From contig JAJEFA010000015.1 in assembly GCA_022820725.1 (NCBI GenBank), positions 21,809 through 85,808 of the forward strand: a stretch of DNA of 64,000 bases, written 5' to 3'. The position numbers were made by a program, and so were the translations under genes. Source of the DNA: Candidatus Binatia bacterium (lineage in GTDB: Bacteria; Desulfobacterota; Binatia; Bin18). Of this stretch, positions 26,936 to 36,653 are shown one piece after another. The notes below the pieces were generated by a model. The model was given only the letters and a program-made list of their open reading frames with translations. It had not been told where the DNA came from and made no database searches. How positions within the stretch are numbered: the stretch's first letter is position 1; each line of letters opens with the position of its first letter.

Positions 26936-27688
26936 ATGTCCGGCCATTCCAAATGGAGCACCATTAAGCATAAGAAGGCGGTCAAGGATGCCCGTCGGGG
27001 CAAGATGTTTACAAAATTGATTAAAGATCTCTCGATTGCGGCCCGGATGGGTGGGAGCGATCCATCCGCAAATCCGCGTTTACGTACAGCTATAGCCGCG
27101 GCAAAAGCAGCCAGCATGCCGGGCGATACCATAGACCGAGCAGTGAAAAAAGGCGCTGGAGAACTTGAGGGGGTCAGCTATGAAGAGGTGACCTACGAGG
27201 GGCATGCGCCAGGCGGGGCGGCCATTATGCTGCAGACGCTGACAGACAATAAAAATCGAACGGTCTCTGAAGTGCGTCATCTGTTCACAAAAAGTGGTGG
27301 GAGCCTAGGCCAACCTAACTCCGTTGCGTGGATGTTTACCCATAAGGGCATTATCACCATAGAAAAAGATCAGGCTGAGGAAGATCAACTCATGGAGATT
27401 GCTCTTGACGCCGGGGCGGAAGATATCACAACGGGCGATGACCTGTTTGAGATTGTGACCGCTCCTGATGCCCTCGAAGACGTACGGCAGGCGCTTGAAA
27501 ACGCCAATATTGGGACAGTGTCCGTTGAGGCGACGATGGTGCCCCAAAACACGGTCAGTCTCTCCGGCAAAGAGGCCGAACAAACCTTACGTTTGCTTGA
27601 CGCCCTCCAGGAGCTTGACGATGTCCAAACCGTTTCCGCGAATGTAGAAATTGCGGAAGAAGAGATGGAACGACTCAGCGCAGCCTAA
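26936..27688 (+). CDS. yebC: YebC/PmpR (TACO1) family protein
   Basis: A 250-aa member of the universal YebC family, described both as a transcriptional regulator and as a translation helper that relieves ribosome stalling. The N-terminus MSGHSKWSTIKHKK is diagnostic. The second domain carries YEGHAPGGAAIMLQTLTDN, RTVSEVRHLFTKSGGSLG and VAWMFTHKG. GGGAGGAG precedes the ATG at 26936. As in many bacteria it leads directly into ruvC-ruvA-ruvB, suggesting a shared operon. Confidence 0.97.
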   Translation: MSGHSKWSTIKHKKAVKDARRGKMFTKLIKDLSIAARMGGSDPSANPRLRTAIAAAKAASMPGDTIDRAVKKGAGELEGVSYEEVTYEGHAPGGAAIMLQTLTDNKNRTVSEVRHLFTKSGGSLGQPNSVAWMFTHKGIITIEKDQAEEDQLMEIALDAGAEDITTGDDLFEIVTAPDALEDVRQALENANIGTVSVEATMVPQNTVSLSGKEAEQTLRLLDALQELDDVQTVSANVEIAEEEMERLSAA

Positions 27689-27735
27689 GGAAGGGAAAGA
27701 CCATCAACTCTCGCAACGCTCAGGCTCCACTGCGC

Positions 27736-28347
27736 GTGTTGGGCATAGACCCCGGCACGCTGCGGACCGGATGGGGTGTCATTGAGAAGACGCGCCGGAC
27801 GTTGACCTTTTGTGCCGGAGATGTCGTCTCCGTCAAAGGCTTCCGCTCCCTGCCCGAACGCCTGCGTCTCATCTACGAGGAGCTTGTCACGGTGATTGAC
27901 CGCTGGGCTCCTCACGTCCTGAGTCTTGAGAAAGCCTTTGTGGCCCATAACGTCCAGAGCGCTCTGCGCCTCGGCGAAGCGCGGGGCGTCGTACTCCTGG
28001 CCGCGGCCCAAGCCGGTCTGCGGATTGCCGAGTATAATCCAACGGAAATTAAGACGGCGGTGACCGGGTATGGCCGGGCCGGAAAAATGCAGGTCCAAAA
28101 AGCGGTCTTTTCCCAACTGCACCATCCAGACGGAGAGGCAGGTGTCTTTCCGTCAAGCCATGATGCGACGGATGCGCTAGCCGTAGCCATTTGTCACTGT
28201 AGCGCTGCCCGCCTGCCCGATATGCTCCACCAAGTTGGCGCTCAGCCGCGACGTGCTGGGGGCAGGAAGGCCCGCTCCTTGCGCGATGTCTTTACGGAAC
28301 AGACGGTCGCCCAGATGCTCGCCGCAGACCAGAAAAAGCACAACTAA
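27736..28347 (+). CDS. ruvC: Holliday junction resolvase RuvC
   Basis: A resolvase that cuts Holliday junctions together with RuvAB. The acidic residues are visible: Asp in LGIDPGTLRTGWGVI, Glu in HVLSLEKAFVAHN, and the Asp pair in SSHDATDALAVAI, with VQKAVFSQL as the conserved helix. The length is about 203 aa from the GTG at 27736. That start has no ribosome site, whereas AAGGAAGGG sits about 7 bases before an in-frame ATC at 27703, which would add eleven residues. A rare ATC start is therefore possible. The C-terminus is about 25 residues longer than usual and Arg/Lys-rich. Confidence 0.95.
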   Translation: MLGIDPGTLRTGWGVIEKTRRTLTFCAGDVVSVKGFRSLPERLRLIYEELVTVIDRWAPHVLSLEKAFVAHNVQSALRLGEARGVVLLAAAQAGLRIAEYNPTEIKTAVTGYGRAGKMQVQKAVFSQLHHPDGEAGVFPSSHDATDALAVAICHCSAARLPDMLHQVGAQPRRAGGRKARSLRDVFTEQTVAQMLAADQKKHN

Positions 28348-28368
28348 CACGCTCGTACGGCAACCCCT

Positions 28369-28956
28369 ATGATTGCGCGCCTCCACGGAGTGCTCCACGA
28401 AAAGACCCCTGAGCAGCTCATTGTCGACGTTAGCGGCGTCGGCTATCAAGTATTGGTGTCGTTGCAAACATTCTATCATCTGCCAGGAGTCGGGGAATCG
28501 GTCAGCTTGCTCATCCACACGCATGCTCGAGAAGATGCCCTCCAGCTATTCGGCTTTCTGGAAGAAAAGGAGAAGTCGTATTTTCTACTGCTTCGCAGCG
28601 TGAGTGGTATCGGCCCGCGCTTGGCCTTAAATATCTTGTCGGGCATTCCGGTTGATGAGCTTGAAAACGCGCTGCATACGCGCGACGTGACTCGCCTGGT
28701 GGCGACTCCAGGCGTCGGGAAAAAGACGGCGGAACGTTTGGTTGTCGAACTCCAGGAGAAAGTCGGTGCGAGTGAAGTGCAGAATGGAATTCCAGTGACA
28801 ACGCCGAGTCCACTCTCGACCGAAGCGACCTCCGCGCTGGTGAATCTGGGCTATCGGCAGACGCAAGCCGAGAAGACGGTGCGCACGGTTGTCCGGGATG
28901 GACACGCGACTGTCGCTGACGTGATCCGAGAGTCATTACGGAGGCTCAGCGCATGA
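28369..28956 (+). CDS. ruvA: Holliday junction branch migration protein RuvA
   Basis: A 195-aa RuvA that binds four-way DNA junctions and loads RuvB. The N-terminal OB domain ([29 protein letters not shown]), the two helix-hairpin-helix motifs ([36 protein letters not shown]) and the C-terminal RuvB-contact domain ([17 protein letters not shown]) are all present. The stop overlaps the RuvB start (ATGA), indicating coupling. Confidence 0.97.
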   Translation: MIARLHGVLHEKTPEQLIVDVSGVGYQVLVSLQTFYHLPGVGESVSLLIHTHAREDALQLFGFLEEKEKSYFLLLRSVSGIGPRLALNILSGIPVDELENALHTRDVTRLVATPGVGKKTAERLVVELQEKVGASEVQNGIPVTTPSPLSTEATSALVNLGYRQTQAEKTVRTVVRDGHATVADVIRESLRRLSA

Positions 28957-30056
28957 GCCGCACCGCGAGAGACGAGCCAAAAGAGATACACGATAGTCCG
29001 GGGCGCGACATGCTGAATCCTCATATGTCGCCGCTGGACGCTCTGTCGGACGGTGAGGCTGACTGGCCTGACGAGCCACGTGTCGAGGGGTCGCTCCGCC
29101 CGCGCAGTCTTGAAGAATATATCGGACAGGCAGGCACGAAGCAGAATCTTGCGATCGCTATTGAGGCGGCCAAGCAACGGGCCGACGTTCTTGACCATCT
29201 GCTCTTCTGTGGTCCACCCGGATTGGGAAAAACGTCCCTGGCGCATATTATTGCGCGTGAAATGGAAGTCACGATTCGGGCCACTACCGGTCCGGTGATT
29301 GAACGGCCCGGCGACTTGGCCGCTATTCTGACTAACCTGGAAGAAGGCGACGTGCTCTTCATTGACGAGATCCATCGACTCAATCACGTGGTTGAGGAGT
29401 TCTTGTATCCGGCAATGGAGGACTTTGAACTTGACCTCGTTGTCGGCCAAGGCCCATCAGCCCGAACGGTCAAGTTGCCCCTGAAGCACTTCACCTTAGT
29501 TGGTGCCACCACCCGTGCCGGGCTGCTGACCTCACCGCTCCGAGACCGCTTTGGGTCAACCTTTCGACTGGATTTTTACCAGGCGTCCGAGCTGGAGCAG
29601 ATCATTCGTCGATCGGCCTCAATTCTTGAGATTGAGGCCGATGTGGGTGGAACCGCAGAAATCGCACGTCGCTCACGGGGGACTCCCCGGATTGCCAATC
29701 GTTTACTCCGACGGGTACGCGACTATGCCCAAGTGAAGAAAGAGCCGGTTGTGACGCAAGCAGTAGCCCATGCCGCCCTGACGCTCGTTGAGGTGGATGA
29801 GGCCGGATTTGACAAAATGGACTTGACAATTCTGCGGACGATAATCGAGAAATTTAACGGGGGACCGGTCGGTGTCGAGACCATAGCCGCGGCCATTGGC
29901 GAAGAGAAGAGCACCATTGAAGACGTGTACGAGCCCTATCTGTTGCAGGAGGGATTTTTGCAGCGTACACCGCGGGGGCGGCTGGCCACCCTCAAGGCCT
30001 ACCAGCATCTGCATATTGACCATCCTGGAAAAAAAGAGCAGGGCGATTTGTTCTAG
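28953..30056 (+). CDS. ruvB: Holliday junction branch migration helicase RuvB
   Basis: A 367-aa AAA+ motor for branch migration. It has [18 protein letters not shown], Walker [18 protein letters not shown], Walker [12 protein letters not shown], the sensor [19 protein letters not shown] and [17 protein letters not shown]. The C-terminal winged helix ([17 protein letters not shown]) is complete. The first 45 residues (ending in [11 protein letters not shown]) are longer than in E. coli. Four-base overlap with ruvA. Confidence 0.98.
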   Translation: MSRTARDEPKEIHDSPGRDMLNPHMSPLDALSDGEADWPDEPRVEGSLRPRSLEEYIGQAGTKQNLAIAIEAAKQRADVLDHLLFCGPPGLGKTSLAHIIAREMEVTIRATTGPVIERPGDLAAILTNLEEGDVLFIDEIHRLNHVVEEFLYPAMEDFELDLVVGQGPSARTVKLPLKHFTLVGATTRAGLLTSPLRDRFGSTFRLDFYQASELEQIIRRSASILEIEADVGGTAEIARRSRGTPRIANRLLRRVRDYAQVKKEPVVTQAVAHAALTLVEVDEAGFDKMDLTILRTIIEKFNGGPVGVETIAAAIGEEKSTIEDVYEPYLLQEGFLQRTPRGRLATLKAYQHLHIDHPGKKEQGDLF

Positions 30057-30147
30057 CGCAAGCGATGCTAATGGAGCATGGTGGAACCCTGAGTATGATG
30101 GTATATCTGCATTGTTCTTGCTGCTGATATGAGTAGGGCGAGAGAGT

Positions 30148-32427
30148 ATGGAAGCCCCAACTCACGAAAATCGCTTGGAGGAGCCCAAACGTCGCCAGTT
30201 CTGGGAGATTGCTGTCATCATCGCGGCAGCACTGGGCGTCTTCTTGTTTGCTTTTCTCCAGAGCCGCTCGCCCCAACTCAGCGACGGCGAAAGTCTGATC
30301 AGCAACATTGTTTTTATTCTGCTGATCAATCTCAATATCATCCTGCTTGTTTTACTGGTGTTCCTGGTTGGTCGGAACCTGCTGAAGCTGTTTTATGAGC
30401 GCCGCCGAAAGCTGCCTGGCGCACACCTCCGCTCTCGTCTCGTCCTCGCTTTTTTAGGTATTTCTCTTTTCCCTGCAATACTCCTATTCCTAATCGGGAT
30501 CGGTTTTCTGACGAAGTCGATCGAGAATTGGTTTGCCCTGCGCGTTGAGCGCTCGTTAAGCAGTTCGCTTGAGGTGGTTGACGGTGTCTATGCCCGTCTT
30601 GCCGATGAGACCCTGGGGCACGCGCGGGCGATCGCTCAGACGATTATCGCCCAAGACCTCTTTGAGCCGACGCACTACGAGAGGCTGCAATCCCGTATGA
30701 ACAGCGAGCAGCACGAACGTGGCCTGACCCAACTCGTTGTGTACTCTGCGGCGCTCACCCTGGTGGCCAATGCGCCGGAGACGAGTGGGGCGTTGACGGC
30801 TCCCCAACTCAGCGAGACTCTCTTGGAACGGGTCCGGTCTGCAACTGAAGAGGTCCAGCAAATCGTGACGCTGGAGCAGGCCGAGTTGGTGTACGGAGGT
30901 GTTCCCGTCATTATTGGAGAACATCTGGTCGGTGTTGTTGTGGCCGGTAGCCAGGTTCCCGCGAGCGTCGTCAGACAAGGGTTGCAGGTGGTTGAGGCGC
31001 TGGGTGAGTATCGCCAACTCAGGATCTTGAAGCAGCCAATCAAAAACAATTATGTGATTACGATGGTCCTGGTCACCTTGGTCGTCATCTTTTCGGCGAT
31101 CTGGGTGGGTGTCTATCTGGCGAAAAAAATTACCGTTCCCCTCCAACAACTATCGGCTGCCACCCGGGAGGTTGCTCAGGGTCACTGGGCACATCGGATT
31201 GAAGGAGAGGGAGAGGATGAGATCGGAACGCTCGTTTCTGCCTTCAATCGGATGACCGTCGACCTCCAGCAGAGTCATCAGGAACTGGAGGCTCGGCGTC
31301 GCTATATGGAGATCTTACTCGGGAATATCAACGCTGGTGTTGTCTCGTTTGATCGGGATGGGCGGCTCTCCACCCTGAACCGGGCAGCGGAGCAGTTGCT
31401 GGGTTTGCACGCCGATAGAGTTATTGGGCAGGACTATCGTGCTATTTTCTCCGCAAGTGAGTTCCGGGAAGTGAAGCGCATCGTTCAGGAACTCCTTCTT
31501 GGGCAAAACGGTAACGGGAACGACGCCGGTCAAGAACAGCGGGGCCAGCTCCGTTTGGATCGCGATGGACACGTCCACTCCCTCTTAATAACGGGCACCT
31601 CTTTGCCTGACGATCGTGATCATGCGCTTGGGGTGTTATGCTTTTTTGAGGATGTCACGCAGATCGTCCAGGTCGAACGGATGGAAGCCTGGCGCGAGGT
31701 CGCTCGTCGAATTGCGCATGAAATCAAAAATCCGCTGACACCGATTCAGCTTGCGGCGCAGCGCCTCCAGCGCCGGTTTGGTCCTCAGATTACGGACGGG
31801 AACGAAGTGTTTGACGAGTGTGTGCAGAGCATTGCGCATGAAGTCGACGCCATTAAAAAACTTGTCAACGAATTTTCCACGTTTGCCCGTCTGACGGCTG
31901 GAAAGCATAGCCTGCATGACCTGAATGCGCTGGCACAGGAGACAATTGTTCTGATTGCTGAAGCCTACCGCGATCTGGACGTTGTCTTTATGCCGGACCA
32001 CTCCCTGCCGTTGTTCGAGCTTGATCGCGAGGGGATGCGCCGTGTCCTACGTAATCTGTTGGACAATGCTGTTATCGCCTGCCGAGAAGAGACGGAGGGG
32101 CCTCCGGGCCGTATCGAAGTCTCGACTCGATATATGCGCTCGCTTGGTATTGCACGTATTGAAGTCGCCGATAATGGCTGTGGAATATCGTCGGACATAA
32201 AGGAACGATTGTTTGAGCCGTATTTTTCAACCAAAAAGGACGGAACCGGACTTGGGCTAGCCATTGTGGCAACCGTGGTGGCGGACCATCAGGCCTTTAT
32301 CCGAATACGAGACAATACGCCACGAGGCAGCCGGTTCATTATTGAGATGCCAGTGCGCAGCAGTGCTCGTCAGACAGATATGCTGCGTGAGAAGCCCCCG
32401 TCACCGTCTATTGAAAACGCAGCGTGA
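30148..32427 (+). CDS. NtrY-like membrane sensor histidine kinase
   Basis: A 759-aa kinase with NtrY architecture. Three N-terminal membrane spans (near 20-40, 52-74 and 94-118) precede an extracytoplasmic sensor region (about 125-295), a fourth span (VITMVLVTLVVIFSAIWVGV), a HAMP linker (AATREVAQGHWAHRI) and a PAS domain (MEILLGNINAGVVSFDRDG). HisKA carries the phospho-His in VARRIAHEIKNPLTPIQLAA, and HATPase_c has LLDNAVIAC, DNGCGISSD and KDGTGLGLAIV. NtrY partners are NtrX regulators; the very next gene starts with an NtrX-type receiver. The signal sensed is unknown. A 91-base gap separates it from ruvB. Confidence 0.93.
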   Translation: MEAPTHENRLEEPKRRQFWEIAVIIAAALGVFLFAFLQSRSPQLSDGESLISNIVFILLINLNIILLVLLVFLVGRNLLKLFYERRRKLPGAHLRSRLVLAFLGISLFPAILLFLIGIGFLTKSIENWFALRVERSLSSSLEVVDGVYARLADETLGHARAIAQTIIAQDLFEPTHYERLQSRMNSEQHERGLTQLVVYSAALTLVANAPETSGALTAPQLSETLLERVRSATEEVQQIVTLEQAELVYGGVPVIIGEHLVGVVVAGSQVPASVVRQGLQVVEALGEYRQLRILKQPIKNNYVITMVLVTLVVIFSAIWVGVYLAKKITVPLQQLSAATREVAQGHWAHRIEGEGEDEIGTLVSAFNRMTVDLQQSHQELEARRRYMEILLGNINAGVVSFDRDGRLSTLNRAAEQLLGLHADRVIGQDYRAIFSASEFREVKRIVQELLLGQNGNGNDAGQEQRGQLRLDRDGHVHSLLITGTSLPDDRDHALGVLCFFEDVTQIVQVERMEAWREVARRIAHEIKNPLTPIQLAAQRLQRRFGPQITDGNEVFDECVQSIAHEVDAIKKLVNEFSTFARLTAGKHSLHDLNALAQETIVLIAEAYRDLDVVFMPDHSLPLFELDREGMRRVLRNLLDNAVIACREETEGPPGRIEVSTRYMRSLGIARIEVADNGCGISSDIKERLFEPYFSTKKDGTGLGLAIVATVVADHQAFIRIRDNTPRGSRFIIEMPVRSSARQTDMLREKPPSPSIENAA

Positions 32428-32445
32428 GGCAGGGGAGGGACGTCT

Positions 32446-33756
32446 GTGGAAGCGCCGATCCTAATTGTGGATGACGAAGAAAAAATCCGAACGATGTTAC
32501 GTGGCGTTTTGCAAGATGAAGGGTTCCGTACGCTTGAGGCGGACTCGGGTGAAAGCGTTCTTGCCTTGGTCGCTACGTGTCATCCGCGTCTGGTCCTCCT
32601 CGACATCTGGATGCCGCACGTTGATGGGATCGCTCTGCTCGAACAGCTCCAGTCTCGGGAGCCTGAACTGCCGATTATTGTGATCTCCGGTCACGGAACG
32701 ATCGAAACAGCCGTCCGTGCCACAAAACTCGGAGCGGCCGACTTCCTCGAAAAGCCCTTCTCGCTGGATACCTTGCTCCGTTCAGTTTACCGTGCCCTGG
32801 GAACAGAGCCGAGCCAGCCAGCCGCTACCCAGATAGCTGAAGCTGCGGCTGATACGGACTTTCCCGTCGCGCGCACGACGCAGAAAATCCCGGCCCGGAC
32901 CATTCGTCAGAGCGTGGTCGTGCACGGCCGCGGGCTCCACTCGGGGGTGCGCACGGGGATTATTTTACACCCCTTACCGCTGGGTAGCGGCATTGTTTTC
33001 GGGCCCTTGTCCTCAGACGTCCTGATTCCAGCTACGGTCGAGTATGTCCAGTCGACCGGCTATGCAACCAGCCTGTATCGGGAGGGGACGGGAGTGAAAA
33101 CGGTTGAACATCTGCTCTCGGCTCTGCACGGCTATGGCATCACCAACCTGCTCATTAAAATGCAGGGGGAGGTCCCTATTCTCGATGGATCGGCGCTGGA
33201 ATTTTGTCAATTGCTCGACAGCGCTGGCATTGTTGAACAAGATGAAGAGGTCGAGGCGTTGAGCGTAGACCGGACCTATCAGGTCGGCGACCACGGTGCG
33301 GGGAAGTTCCTCCGCATTGAGCCCTCAGAGCAGCTTGAGATCGACTACTGTCTGGAATATCCAGAGCCAGTTGGCAGACAGGAGTTTCACTACGTCCAGC
33401 GTGATGCGGACAGCTATCGTGAGATGATCGCGCCGGCGCGGACCTTCGGTTTTCTCAAGGAAATTGAAGCGCTTGAAGAGATGGGTCTTGCCAATGGCGG
33501 CCGGCTGAATAACTGCATCGTGATTGGCGAACAAGGGATCATCAATCCGCCACTCCGCTTTGAGGATGAACTCGTCCGCCACAAGATTCTTGATCTGCTC
33601 GGCGATCTCTACCTCTTAGGCCAACCCATCCGCGGCAAAGTGACTGCTCACCGGACGGGACATGGCGACAATGTTGCCCTGCTGCGAGCAATCCGAGAAG
33701 GGCAGGCTCCGCACATGTCGGAGTCTATGCCAAAGACCGCCTCGGCTCTCCAGTGA
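32446..33756 (+). CDS. lpxC: NtrX-type receiver domain fused to LpxC deacetylase
   Basis: A 436-aa protein in one frame. Residues 1-120 are a receiver with the acidic pocket (VDDEE, 9-12), phospho-acceptor Asp53 in LLDIWMPHVDG, Ser81 in VISGHGTIETAV and Lys103 in FLEKPF, close to NtrX receivers. After a linker (near 120-150) comes a complete LpxC: VHGRGLHSGV, Zn ligands His222 (TVEHLLSAL), His379 and Asp383 (RHKILDLLGD), PILDGSALEF, PARTFGF, and catalytic His406 in TGHGDN. LpxC commits UDP-acyl-GlcNAc to lipid A. No AAA+ or DNA-binding domain is present. GTG start at 32446, 18 bases after the kinase stop. Phosphorylation may control LpxC activity or stability (inference). Confidence 0.93.
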   Translation: MEAPILIVDDEEKIRTMLRGVLQDEGFRTLEADSGESVLALVATCHPRLVLLDIWMPHVDGIALLEQLQSREPELPIIVISGHGTIETAVRATKLGAADFLEKPFSLDTLLRSVYRALGTEPSQPAATQIAEAAADTDFPVARTTQKIPARTIRQSVVVHGRGLHSGVRTGIILHPLPLGSGIVFGPLSSDVLIPATVEYVQSTGYATSLYREGTGVKTVEHLLSALHGYGITNLLIKMQGEVPILDGSALEFCQLLDSAGIVEQDEEVEALSVDRTYQVGDHGAGKFLRIEPSEQLEIDYCLEYPEPVGRQEFHYVQRDADSYREMIAPARTFGFLKEIEALEEMGLANGGRLNNCIVIGEQGIINPPLRFEDELVRHKILDLLGDLYLLGQPIRGKVTAHRTGHGDNVALLRAIREGQAPHMSESMPKTASALQ

Positions 33757-33760
33757 GCCA

Positions 33761-35056
33761 TTACGGGGTCACTCGCTCTAGCATTCTGGGAAATGGGATT
33801 GATTCTCGGACGTGGTGCAGACCGCATAGCCAGGTGACCAGGCGCTCAATACCCATGCCAAAACCTGCATGGGGAACGGAGCCGTAGCGTCTCAGGTCAA
33901 GATACCAAGAGAAGGCTTCTTCAGACAGGTCATGCGCCTCTAGCTTCCCTTGTAAGACGGCGAGGTCGTCTTCACGCTGCCCGCCCCCGATGATCTCGCC
34001 ATAGCCTTCTGGCGCTAAGACGTCCATGCAGAGAGCAACAGTGGCATCCTGCGGGTCGGTCTTCATATAAAAGGCTTTGTTGTCTATCGGGTAGCGATGG
34101 ATGATAACCGGACGGTCAAATTGTTCGGATAATACGGTTTCGTCATCCCCGCCAAAGTCATCTCCCCATTGAATGTCAACGTCCTTGGCTTGCAGGCGTT
34201 CGATCGCCTCGCTATAGCTGATACGCGGAAACGGCTTCCTCGCCTGAGCAAGTTTAGTAATATCGCGCTCAAGCGTTTGGAGCTCTGCCTGTCGGTTGGT
34301 CAGGACGCGCTGGACAACGTTCTCCAGGAAATCTTCGGCCAAGTCCATGTCGCCATCTAGATCGCAGTAGGCCACTTCGGGCTCAATCATCCAAAATTCA
34401 GTTAGATGGCGTCGCGTTTTGGATTTCTCGGCACGAAAGGTCGGACCGCAGCAGTAGACTTTGCCGAACGCCATGGCGCCGGCTTCCATATAGAGCTGAC
34501 CGCTCTGTGTGAGATAGACCGTGTCATCGAAATAGTCGACCGGGAAAAGGGTAGTTGTTCCTTCACAGGCGGCCGGGGTGAAGATCGGAGCATCGAGCAG
34601 GGTAAAGCCATGCGTGTCGAAGTAGTCTCGACACGCTTTGATGACCTCACTGCGAATACGCAAGAGCGCCTGCTGGCGTGAGGAGCGAAGCCACAGGTGG
34701 CGGTGGTCGAGCAGAAAGGCAACCCCGTGTTCTTTGGGGGTAATCGGGTAGGCGTGGGCCTGCTGGGTGAGGTATACGCTGCTCACGCCGAGTTCAAAGC
34801 CAATGGGCGAGCGTGTATCCGCTCGGACCGTGCCCCGGACAATAACGGACGACTCCTGTGTGAGTTCCTGTCCTAAGGTAAAGATCTCGGCCGAGACGTC
34901 GCCCTTGAATATCACACACTGGATCGTACCGGTGCCGTCGCGCACTTGAAGAAAGTGCAGCTTTCCGCTGGAGCGCTTGTTGTACAACCAGCCGCGGAGC
35001 TCGACTTCTTGCCCTTCGTATTGGGCAATATCCTTGACATAAACCCACTCAGGCAT
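33761..35056 (-). CDS. asnS: Asparaginyl-tRNA synthetase
   Basis: A 431-aa class IIb synthetase charging tRNA-Asn. An N-terminal OB anticodon-binding domain ([20 protein letters not shown]) is followed by the catalytic core with [20 protein letters not shown] (motif 2) and [17 protein letters not shown] (motif 3). The final REPMxR-like region reads [10 protein letters not shown], typical of AsnRS rather than AspRS. The start at 35056 is chosen because AAAGGGA lies 6-8 bases before it. It is convergent with the receiver-LpxC gene, with 4 bases between stops. Confidence 0.96.
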   Translation of the reverse strand: MPEWVYVKDIAQYEGQEVELRGWLYNKRSSGKLHFLQVRDGTGTIQCVIFKGDVSAEIFTLGQELTQESSVIVRGTVRADTRSPIGFELGVSSVYLTQQAHAYPITPKEHGVAFLLDHRHLWLRSSRQQALLRIRSEVIKACRDYFDTHGFTLLDAPIFTPAACEGTTTLFPVDYFDDTVYLTQSGQLYMEAGAMAFGKVYCCGPTFRAEKSKTRRHLTEFWMIEPEVAYCDLDGDMDLAEDFLENVVQRVLTNRQAELQTLERDITKLAQARKPFPRISYSEAIERLQAKDVDIQWGDDFGGDDETVLSEQFDRPVIIHRYPIDNKAFYMKTDPQDATVALCMDVLAPEGYGEIIGGGQREDDLAVLQGKLEAHDLSEEAFSWYLDLRRYGSVPHAGFGMGIERLVTWLCGLHHVRESIPFPRMLERVTP

Positions 35057-35166
35057 AGGCATTCCCTTTCTGGATTGTCGAACACTGTTCAGAGGAGCAC
35101 TATAGCACAAAGGAAAAAGAAGACATGAGGCTGAGTCGGACGCTCGAGGGTCTTGGGCAGTAATTG

Positions 35167-35763
35167 CTAGCGTTCCGGCTGAGTCTGCCTCTGACTTGGG
35201 AGGAATTCTTGAACCAGAGAAGATAAGGATTGAGACGGCCTCTGAGCCGTCTGCGACGATCGTGTCGTTGGGGACATTAAGCGATGAAAAAGGCTGGACT
35301 CGCGCTGAAAGAATCCCTCGGTATGGTAGGATTCCCGGAAGTGGAAGTAGGTATAGTCTAAATGATGGCAGACCTCATGCAATAGGGTTCTAAGAAAGGT
35401 TCGGAACGCAACGGTTTGTTTGCGTTTTGCGGTTCGCATCCAGACTTGGATCGAATCGTTTTTGCTGCCTCCGCTGTATTGTGTGTAGAGTCCGTGGAGT
35501 TCTCCCTGTTGATTCGACGGACGGGAGCCGTGTACGCGGACCTGGACCGTGCGGACCCTGAGCTGCCGGCAGATGTGATTGACAATAGTTTGGGAGAGTG
35601 CCGCGACACGCGCTTGCTCTTCTGCCTCGAGTGCGGCGGGCAGGGCTTTGACCGCCGCTCGAAGTTGGGCAGTTGGATCAAACTCAATCGTTGTGACCGC
35701 AGTACTGCGATCAAAGATTCGCTGCTGAAAAGGAGTCAGTTTTGCACGCCAATGTCGCCGCAT
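35167..35763 (-). CDS. SprT-like/HExxH putative metallopeptidase
   Basis: A 198-aa soluble protein with a zinc-peptidase-like [20 protein letters not shown]: HExxH followed by a likely third ligand. The fold resembles the SprT/wss1-like minigluzincins, small DNA-associated or intracellular peptidases. The region before the motif (LLHEVC preceded by VAFRTFLRT) is helical, and the C-terminal 35 residues are Ser/Gln-rich and probably disordered. An upstream GGAGGGTG fixes the ATG at 35763. It is 110 bases upstream of asnS on the same strand. The target is unknown. Confidence 0.75.
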   Translation of the reverse strand: MRRHWRAKLTPFQQRIFDRSTAVTTIEFDPTAQLRAAVKALPAALEAEEQARVAALSQTIVNHICRQLRVRTVQVRVHGSRPSNQQGELHGLYTQYSGGSKNDSIQVWMRTAKRKQTVAFRTFLRTLLHEVCHHLDYTYFHFRESYHTEGFFQRESSLFHRLMSPTTRSSQTAQRPSQSLSSLVQEFLPSQRQTQPER

Positions 35764-35903
35764 TACACCCTCCTGCACGTCCTCGCTTATTGTGGCTTGA
35801 AAGGAACAGGACGGCAAGAGAGCGGTAAGGGCCGCAATCCTTTTCTTCTGTCTGGAAATTGCATAGACTGCGGACGATAAGCTTCTGGCAAGAGGAGATG
35901 ACG

Positions 35904-36434
35904 ATGCGGGGATGTCGGACCGCGACGCTCTGGCTCCCTTTCTTCATGGGAACGGCGTTTCTCTATAGCAGCTCGGAGGTGCGGGCGGATGCATTTGTAC
36001 GCTTTTTCGCAAACCAAAAGATCGGACAAGAGATCACGGTGACAGGCGGCTTCCGACGTTTCCCGGATCAAGACAAGCGACGCTATTTTATACGAGATAG
36101 GCAGACGGGTGAGGTTGAGTATGTGGAATACTATGGGATGACGATGCTGCCGACCTTGGTTGTCGGTAATGGGACCGTTTCCATGAAGGCGAGTATCATG
36201 GACCGGATACTCCTATTCTATTCAGACCGGGACCTTGTGAAAGATATCCCCATCAAGGGCGAGTCGTACTGGTTTACCGGGATGTTGATCGGCTATCAGT
36301 ACGGAACGATGGGTATTACGCGGGGAATGGGTATTGGTGGCGATCCGTATATTTTACTCAGGAGCGTCTCAGCCGCCCCTCCGGAGACACCCGCGCTGCC
36401 GCCCCAAAGGAAAGAAAAAGAAGACGCCAACTGA
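35904..36434 (+). CDS. Secreted or periplasmic protein, unknown function (176 aa)
   Basis: An N-terminal signal peptide (TATLWLPFFMGTAFLYSSSE to about residue 28) precedes a beta-rich domain (FANQKIGQEITVTGGFRRFP, RYFIRDRQTGEVEYVEYYG, ESYWFTGMLIGYQYGTMGIT) that looks like an OB-like barrel. The C-terminus is Pro/Lys/Glu-rich. GAGGAG lies 6 bases before the ATG at 35904. It is divergent from the HExxH gene and stands alone. I recognise no family. Confidence 0.75.
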   Translation: MRGCRTATLWLPFFMGTAFLYSSSEVRADAFVRFFANQKIGQEITVTGGFRRFPDQDKRRYFIRDRQTGEVEYVEYYGMTMLPTLVVGNGTVSMKASIMDRILLFYSDRDLVKDIPIKGESYWFTGMLIGYQYGTMGITRGMGIGGDPYILLRSVSAAPPETPALPPQRKEKEDAN

Positions 36435-36653
36435 ATAAGGCTCGGTGTAGTTGCCATTGTCGTTGACCGTCTCTCGGAGCCGTTTTCCTCGCCTACTCGC
36501 TCGTGGCCTTTCTCAGGGGCAACGCCACCATTCTTGAATGGATCCCCTGGGCTTGATAATGAAGACTTTACAAGTCTACATTTACACGGTTTTGTTATCT
36601 CTAATGTATGAAGAAGAAGTCGACAGCCGATTTGACGTTGAGAAGGAGATTGG

